This document shows positions 7,177 to 11,427 of a stretch of DNA of 11,427 bases, one piece after another (within the stretch, counting starts at the first letter, position 1; each line of letters opens with the position of its first letter). Below the pieces are notes generated by a model. That model did no database searches and was not told the origin of the DNA. It saw only the letters and a list, made by a program, of their open reading frames with translations. The DNA is taken from assembly GCA_012799255.1 (NCBI GenBank), contig JAAZLQ010000026.1, forward strand, positions 1 to 11,427, written 5' to 3'. Source of the DNA: Bacillota bacterium (GTDB lineage: Bacteria; Bacillota_G; Limnochordia; DTU010). The translations under genes and the position numbers were made by a program.

Positions 7177-8139
7177 ATGTCCACGTCCTTTACGCCATTA
7201 TTTAGTGCCTTGGTGGCTTTTGTCCTTTCTCTGCTCTTGGGTCCGCTTACTATCGGCTACTTGCAGAGGCTAAAACTAGGTCAGCAAGTCCGATCCGATG
7301 GCCCTAAGACGCATCTGAAAAAGGCAGGAACGCCCACCATGGGTGGCGTTTTAATCGTATTATCCATTGTAGTGGCAGTAGTGGTGTTTCGTCCTCTCAC
7401 TCATAACACGATCATGATGTTGTTTGCCACGTTGGGTTTCGGTGTCATAGGCTTTCTCGATGACTTCATTAAGATTGTCGCTAGGCGTTCCTTGGGTTTG
7501 AGAGCCAGGGAGAAGTTGGTTGGTCAATTTGGTGTAGCTATCTTAGTAGCGCTTTATGCAAGTGCTAGGGTGGGCACAGATCTTATAGTTCCCTTTTGGG
7601 GAGAGAGCATTGCATTACCTGCCTTTCTATATATACCTTTCACTACCCTAGTTTTGGTGGGTGCTGCCAACGCAGTGAATATTACCGACGGATTAGATGG
7701 CTTGGCCGGTGGTAGTACGGCGATTAGTGCATTTGCCTATGGTTTAATCTTCTTGTTCTTGGGGTACGGCGATTTAAGCGTATTTAGCGGAGCAGTGGTA
7801 GGAGCATGTTTGGGATTTGTCTGGTTTAATGCTCCCCCTGCGCAGGTTTACATGGGAGATACTGGTTCGTTAGCTCTAGGGGCTGCATTAGGTACGGGCG
7901 CGATTTTGAGCAAAACCTCGCTCATCCTGCCCCTTATTGGAGGAGTATTTGTTATCGAAACGGTTTCTGTCATTCTCCAAGTGCTTTATTTCAAGGCGAC
8001 CAAAGGGCGCAGGTTGTTTCGCATGGCGCCGCTGCACCACCACTTTGAGCTTTTAGGATGGGCGGAGAGTAAGGTCATGATCCGGTTTGTGCTGGTAGCC
8101 CTTGTTTTTGCAGTTCTGGGGTTGTACTCCGTACTCTAG
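7177..8139 (+). CDS. mraY: Phospho-N-acetylmuramoyl-pentapeptide transferase MraY
   Basis: MraY is an integral membrane enzyme that transfers phospho-MurNAc-pentapeptide from UDP to undecaprenyl phosphate, making lipid I. From the ATG at 7177 it has 320 residues, as usual, with about ten hydrophobic segments. Signature motifs are GPKTHLKKAGTPTMGG (42-57), the Mg-binding pair FLDDF (93-97), NAVNITDGLDGLAGG (165-179, with D171 and D174), VYMGDTGS (224-231, with D228) and APLHHHFELLGW (284-295, the histidine triad). All catalytic positions are intact. It directly follows murF. In many dcw clusters the next gene is murD, but here the next gene is an ftsW-type gene. Confidence 0.97.
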   Translation: MSTSFTPLFSALVAFVLSLLLGPLTIGYLQRLKLGQQVRSDGPKTHLKKAGTPTMGGVLIVLSIVVAVVVFRPLTHNTIMMLFATLGFGVIGFLDDFIKIVARRSLGLRAREKLVGQFGVAILVALYASARVGTDLIVPFWGESIALPAFLYIPFTTLVLVGAANAVNITDGLDGLAGGSTAISAFAYGLIFLFLGYGDLSVFSGAVVGACLGFVWFNAPPAQVYMGDTGSLALGAALGTGAILSKTSLILPLIGGVFVIETVSVILQVLYFKATKGRRLFRMAPLHHHFELLGWAESKVMIRFVLVALVFAVLGLYSVL

Positions 8140-8170
8140 GCGCATATAGATAGGGGAGGGGGCGAGAGGC

Positions 8171-9265
8171 ATGTTCACAAAGGGCGGCAAACCAGATTTG
8201 ATCCTGTTTATGGCAGTCATTATCCTTCTCAGCCTAGGGCTGATCATGGTATTTAGTGCCTCGTCAGTTATGGGACTGGCAGATGCGGGCAATCCCTATT
8301 ATTATGTGCAAAGACAAACCATCTTGGCGGTGGCGGGTCTAATACTTCTTTTTATTCTCATGAAAGTTGACTATCACATTTTCAAGCCCTTGGCACTACC
8401 GGGTCTGGTAATTTCCTCTGTGTTACTGGTCGTGGTGCTCTTTGTGGGTACCGGGTCTGGAGGAGCAACCAGGTGGATTCGTGTCGCAGGGTTTAATCTG
8501 CAACCATCTGAAGTTGCTAAATTGGTGATGGTTAATTACGTCGCCGTCTATTTGTCAAACAAACGGGACAACGTTCGAAAGTTCTTACAGGGTCTTTTGC
8601 CGATTTTGGTTATTACTGGCATTCAGTTTGGCTTAATAATGCTTGAACCCGACTTTGGTACTGCGGCTTCATTGGTCTTTACTGTCTTAGTAGTACTTTT
8701 TGCCGGTGGTGTCCATCTAGGTCAACTAACCTTCATTGGTCTGCTTGCAGCGCCGGTCTTAGTCTACCTACTGACTATGAAAGAGTATCGAATGAAAAGA
8801 ATTTTTGCTTTCATAGATCCTTGGGCAGATCCCACAGATACAGGCTGGAACGTCATCCAATCGCTACTAGCCATTGGTTCTGGTGGTCTCTTCGGTTTGG
8901 GGCTAGGCAAGAGTCGTCAAAAGTTTTCCTATCTGCCTGAACATCATACGGACTTTATTTTTGCCATTCTCTGTGAAGAGTTGGGTTTCTTAGGTGGAGT
9001 TTCCGTCTTAATTCTCTTTTTTATCATTGCCTGGAGAGGTTTGAGGATTGCTATGCGGGCCCCTGACCTTTATGGTACGTTGATGGCAATCGGTATAACA
9101 GCCATGATCGCGTTTCAGGCATTACTCAACATTGGCGTTGTTACCGGTTCATTACCAGTAACTGGAATCCCACTTCCTTTTATTAGCCACGGAGGATCTT
9201 CACTACTCGTGAGTCTAATGGGAGTAGGTATTTTGCTTAACATCTCTCGCCAGTGCCAAGATTAA
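8171..9265 (+). CDS. ftsW: SEDS peptidoglycan glycosyltransferase, FtsW/SpoVE type
   Basis: SEDS proteins polymerise lipid II into glycan strands in complex with a class B PBP. The 364 residues form about ten membrane segments. Conserved elements are MVFSASS (26-32), GATRWIRV (98-105), PSEVAK (112-117), EPDFGTA (159-165), GKSRQKFSYLPEHHTDFIFA (246-265) and GIPLPFISHGGSS (332-344). In the fifth of these, D261 matches the aspartate required for activity in RodA/FtsW. H340 stands where I expect tyrosine in the usual ISYGGSS. A GGGAGGGGG site (8154-8162) is 8 bases before the ATG. Location in dcw beside ftsQ and the PASTA PBP favours FtsW; the sporulation paralogue SpoVE occupies the same slot in Bacillus and cannot be excluded. 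Confidence 0.92.
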   Translation: MFTKGGKPDLILFMAVIILLSLGLIMVFSASSVMGLADAGNPYYYVQRQTILAVAGLILLFILMKVDYHIFKPLALPGLVISSVLLVVVLFVGTGSGGATRWIRVAGFNLQPSEVAKLVMVNYVAVYLSNKRDNVRKFLQGLLPILVITGIQFGLIMLEPDFGTAASLVFTVLVVLFAGGVHLGQLTFIGLLAAPVLVYLLTMKEYRMKRIFAFIDPWADPTDTGWNVIQSLLAIGSGGLFGLGLGKSRQKFSYLPEHHTDFIFAILCEELGFLGGVSVLILFFIIAWRGLRIAMRAPDLYGTLMAIGITAMIAFQALLNIGVVTGSLPVTGIPLPFISHGGSSLLVSLMGVGILLNISRQCQD

Positions 9266-9275
9266 GAGCCTAGTT

Positions 9276-9304
9276 TTCACCCATCACCCCGTACCGCATA
9301 TTAT
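9276..9304 (+). promoter_or_regulatory. Possible sigma-A promoter for murA
   Basis: TTCACC (9276-9281) and TATTAT (9299-9304) are separated by 17 bases, resembling -35 and -10 hexamers; each misses two consensus positions. Transcription would begin near 9311, leaving a leader of about 24 bases. The -10 sits at the centre of an inverted repeat. Confidence 0.35.
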
Positions 9305-9330
9305 AAACGGTAATTACGGGGTAGAGGTGA
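9277..9330 (+). promoter_or_regulatory. Inverted repeat in the murA leader overlapping its Shine-Dalgarno
   Basis: ACCCCGTA (9286-9293) is an exact inverted copy of TACGGGGT (9315-9322), centred near 9304. Inside it ACCG (9293-9296) can pair with CGGT (9308-9311). Outside it TCACC (9277-9281) can pair with GGTGA (9326-9330), the SD of murA. No T tract follows, so it is not an intrinsic terminator. It could be an operator around the candidate -10, or, on read-through mRNA from ftsW, a hairpin that masks the murA ribosome site. Confidence 0.5.
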
Positions 9331-9334
9331 TATA

Positions 9335-10588
9335 ATGGGCAAATTTTTGGTCGAAGGCCAACGCTGTTTGCATGGCACGGTGAAAGTTAACGGGGCAAAG
9401 AACTCTGCTCTCAAGTTGATGGTGGCAGCTCTCCTAGGTCGGGGAGTGTTTACGCTTGAAAATGTCCCTCAAATAGCCGATGTACACACTATGGGGGGAG
9501 TTTTGGAGGCTGTAGGAGCCCGAGTGTCCTTTTCTGCACAGCGCATGGAACTGGAAGTATCATCCCTACAAGGACATACACCAGAAGATCTGGTTAAGTC
9601 CATGAGGGCATCTGTTCAGGTGTTGGGTCCACTTTTGGCTCGCCTAGGTTGGGTAGAAGTTGCTCTGCCGGGTGGATGCGCGATCGGTCCTCGGCCCTTA
9701 GATATTCATTTATCGGGCCTCAAACAGATGGGTGCCACTATTGATGTACGGAATGGTCTACTAATTGCTCGGGCGAAGTCACGCTTGCAGGGAGCTGAAA
9801 TTGAGCTTCGCTACCCTAGTGTGGGAGCTACCGAGAACATAATGATGGCTGCAACTTTGGCGAAGGGCGAGACTGTGATTCGCAATGCAGCTCAGGAGCC
9901 TGAACTACTTGATATTCAGGAATTTCTCAACAGTATGGGAGCGCAGGTTCATGGTGCTGGCACACCGGTGATTAGAATTAAGGGTGTAGACGAGTTAGGA
10001 AGCACGAGTTTTTCCGTTATGCCGGATCGGATTGAAGCGGGGACCTACCTTTTAGCCTTGTTGATGACGGGCGGCGAAGGCAGACTGGAGAATGTTATTC
10101 CAGAACACCTGGAGCCACTGTTGAAGGTTGTCAAGAATATGGGCGCATCAATAGAAGTGGGGCTAGATTCAATCAACATATCGTCTTGCACATACCTGCG
10201 CCCATTCGAACTAGCAACAAGCCCTTATCCCGGTTTTCCCACCGACCTACAGCCGCAGATGGTGGCAGCAGCTATCCATGCCTATGGAGTAAGTAGGTTG
10301 GAAGAAACAGTCTTTGACCAGAGATTTGGGTACATTACCGAACTAAAGAAGTTAGGAGCGAAAATTGAACAGAACGGTCACCAGGTGATCGTACACGGTC
10401 CAACGAAGCTTCAAGGAGCTAAGCTAGTAGCTGGTGATTTGAGGGCTGGAGCGGCTTTGGTATTAGCAGCTTTAACTGCGGAAGGAGAGTCAGTCATCGA
10501 TGGTGCCCATCATATTGATCGTGGTTATGAGCAAATGGAGCATCGCTTGGCCCAACTAGGCGCCAAGATCACCAGAATTGAAGACTAG
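9335..10588 (+). CDS. murA: UDP-N-acetylglucosamine 1-carboxyvinyltransferase MurA
   Basis: MurA transfers enolpyruvate from PEP to UDP-GlcNAc, the first committed step of peptidoglycan synthesis, in the cytosol. At 417 residues it is full length and has the two-domain EPSP synthase-like fold. Key residues, in near-E. coli numbering, are K22 and N23 in GAKNSAL, R91 in RASVQVLGPLL, C115 in PGGCAIGPR with R120, D304 in PGFPTDLQPQ, R370 in DLRAGAAL and R396 in IDRGYE. The Cys at 115, the residue fosfomycin alkylates, is present, so the native enzyme is predicted to be fosfomycin-sensitive. GAGGTGA (9324-9330) is the ribosome site, four bases from the ATG. Many Firmicutes have two MurA paralogues; which one this is cannot be told here. 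Its position between ftsW and ftsQ is where murG, murC or murB usually sit. Confidence 0.97.
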   Translation: MGKFLVEGQRCLHGTVKVNGAKNSALKLMVAALLGRGVFTLENVPQIADVHTMGGVLEAVGARVSFSAQRMELEVSSLQGHTPEDLVKSMRASVQVLGPLLARLGWVEVALPGGCAIGPRPLDIHLSGLKQMGATIDVRNGLLIARAKSRLQGAEIELRYPSVGATENIMMAATLAKGETVIRNAAQEPELLDIQEFLNSMGAQVHGAGTPVIRIKGVDELGSTSFSVMPDRIEAGTYLLALLMTGGEGRLENVIPEHLEPLLKVVKNMGASIEVGLDSINISSCTYLRPFELATSPYPGFPTDLQPQMVAAAIHAYGVSRLEETVFDQRFGYITELKKLGAKIEQNGHQVIVHGPTKLQGAKLVAGDLRAGAALVLAALTAEGESVIDGAHHIDRGYEQMEHRLAQLGAKITRIED

Positions 10589-10599
10589 GGAGGGATAAG

Positions 10600-11283
10600 G
10601 TGCTCAATGAATTGTCAAGCGTTAAGAATGCATTGTCTGTCTTAGTCCTGGCCCTTGTGGTCGCCCTGTACTTATTCGCTAATTCTACATTTTTTGAGAC
10701 AAACCAGATTGAATGGACAGGCTTATCTCATCTCAGCGCCGAGCAATTGGATGCTTTCCTCAACATGCCGGTTATCAATGTTTGGCGGCTAGATGCCAGA
10801 TCGTTAGCGGCACAGTTGACTGAGCACCCTTGGATCGAATCGGCCAAGGTAACTTGGCGATGGCCTAATCGCCTAATTGTTCGTGTTCAAGAACGGTTTC
10901 CCATTGCCCAAATTCCGACTGATGCGGGGTGGGTGCTCTTAGACAAAGAAGGTAATATCCTGCCTTTAGTACAAGGTGCAACAGTCTACTCGTTGCCCGT
11001 GATCACTAATCTCGACTTAGAGGCCAAAGAGCAGCTAATTGCTTGTGCGCGGTTGATCACTATGATTCCACAAGGGCTAAGGGAGTCCATCTCAGAATGG
11101 AACATGCAAACCCGTTCATTTGTTACACGTGCGGGAGTAGAAATCTTAATGGGACAACCTGTAGAGTTAGAAGAGAAGTTAACCTTATTGGGTAAGATTT
11201 TTGAGGATCTTGAGCTACGAGGTCAACAACCTAAACGAATTGATCTCAGAGTTCCAAAGAGTCCTGTAGTTAGCGTTTTATAG
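10600..11283 (+). CDS. ftsQ: Cell division protein FtsQ/DivIB
   Basis: This is a bitopic divisome protein that, with FtsL and DivIC/FtsB, controls the septal FtsW-PBP synthase from outside the membrane. It has 227 residues with a GTG start, and GGGAGGG (10588-10594) lies five bases upstream. A short cytoplasmic tail (1-12) precedes a single transmembrane segment (about 13-31). The POTRA domain follows (about 33-100), with the typical NPWIESAKVTWRWPNRLIVRV-like pattern ending in QERFPIA (97-103). The FtsQ/DivIB beta domain then runs to about 218, ending in RIDLRVP (213-219). The cytoplasmic tail is short compared with Bacillus DivIB. It starts 11 bases after murA and is probably coupled to it. 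The family's divergent sequence limits finer naming, but fold pattern and context agree. Confidence 0.93.
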   Translation: MLNELSSVKNALSVLVLALVVALYLFANSTFFETNQIEWTGLSHLSAEQLDAFLNMPVINVWRLDARSLAAQLTEHPWIESAKVTWRWPNRLIVRVQERFPIAQIPTDAGWVLLDKEGNILPLVQGATVYSLPVITNLDLEAKEQLIACARLITMIPQGLRESISEWNMQTRSFVTRAGVEILMGQPVELEEKLTLLGKIFEDLELRGQQPKRIDLRVPKSPVVSVL

Positions 11284-11375
11284 TTTTTTCCAACGGCCTT
11301 AAAGGGAAAAGCGGTTCATGTGTGGAAACTAGTAAATCATGTATTTGGAATTTGATGTTGAAGAAGGGGGATCCC

Positions 11376-11427
11376 ATGTTCGAATTTGATCTCGATAACG
11401 TTCAGTTTGCGGACATCAAGGTTATCG
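11376..11427 (+). CDS. ftsZ: Cell division GTPase FtsZ, N-terminal 17 codons (runs off window)
   Basis: FtsZ is the tubulin-like GTPase that forms the division ring. Only 52 bases are present, encoding MFEFDLDNVQFADIKVI. This matches the start of Firmicute FtsZ, where an acidic MLEFE-type N-terminus runs into an xIKVIGVGGGG strand; the glycine loop would lie just beyond the window. GAAGGGGG (11363-11370) lies five bases before the ATG. An in-frame ATG at 11355 exists but has a poor ribosome site and would add seven residues not typical of the family. The identification rests on this short peptide plus position after ftsQ. No ftsA lies in between. Confidence 0.85.
   Translation, partial: MFEFDLDNVQFADIKVI

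Noticed and set aside
393..8292. Many minus-strand open frames of 60-110 codons, for example within mraZ, murE and murF
   Set aside because: They are antisense to well-identified genes, show no recognisable domains and look like chance shadows of the coding strand.
9286..9322. murA leader dyad as an intrinsic terminator after ftsW
   Set aside because: It is followed by AGAGGTGATATAATG, not a T run. Kept only as a possible operator or ribosome-site hairpin.
11286..11310. TTTTCC/GGAAAA inverted repeat after ftsQ as a terminator
   Set aside because: The stem is short and AT-rich with a 13-base loop, and no T tract follows.
11355..11375. In-frame ATG at 11355 as the ftsZ start
   Set aside because: Poor ribosome site, and the SD at 11363-11370 together with the family N-terminus point to 11376.
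1..11427. CRISPR arrays, insertion sequences, tRNAs, prophage or defence genes
   Set aside because: No spaced repeat array, transposase, integrase or tRNA-like sequence was seen on either strand; the window is filled by housekeeping division and wall genes.

Overview
This is a division and cell wall (dcw) gene cluster from a bacterium that looks like a Firmicute (Bacillota), probably a deep-branching, non-Bacilli lineage. Four things point there. MraZ, RsmH and MurE look most like Gram-positive members of their families. There is a class B penicillin-binding protein (PBP) with C-terminal PASTA domains of the SpoVD/PbpB type. The purine-rich Shine-Dalgarno (SD) sites are strong, and TTG and GTG starts are used. 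The RNase P RNA at the left edge reads as type A rather than the type B of Bacilli. Base composition looks even across the window and close to half G+C by eye. Nothing suggests recent transfer or a mobile element.

Layout, all on the + strand. Positions 1 to about 219 are the 3' part of the RNase P RNA gene (rnpB), followed by an intrinsic terminator at 228-260. A leader of about 115 bases before mraZ holds three direct repeats with an exact 10-base period, which look like MraZ operator boxes. The cluster then runs mraZ, rsmH (mraW), ftsL, a PASTA-containing transpeptidase (pbpB/spoVD type), murE, murF, mraY, ftsW (or spoVE), murA, ftsQ (divIB) and the first 17 codons of ftsZ, which runs off the right edge. 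Most genes overlap or are separated by fewer than 35 bases, so most are probably co-transcribed. Two larger gaps may carry control elements: 69 bases before murA, with a long dyad, and 92 bases before ftsZ.

The genes form one programme. MurA starts UDP-MurNAc synthesis. MurE (with meso-diaminopimelate motif) and MurF extend the stem peptide, and MraY loads it onto undecaprenyl phosphate to make lipid I. The SEDS glycosyltransferase (FtsW/SpoVE) and its class B PBP partner polymerise and cross-link septal wall. FtsL and FtsQ/DivIB form the regulatory scaffold of that synthase, FtsZ is the ring, RsmH methylates 16S rRNA, and MraZ regulates the operon.

The gene content is conventional, and I see no undescribed system. 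The points worth a second look are local: murD, murG, murC and murB are missing from their usual places, with murA sitting between ftsW and ftsQ; no ftsA lies between ftsQ and ftsZ; the PBP start is ambiguous, with a strong SD placed for an upstream CTG; and the inverted repeat before murA overlaps both a possible promoter and the SD.
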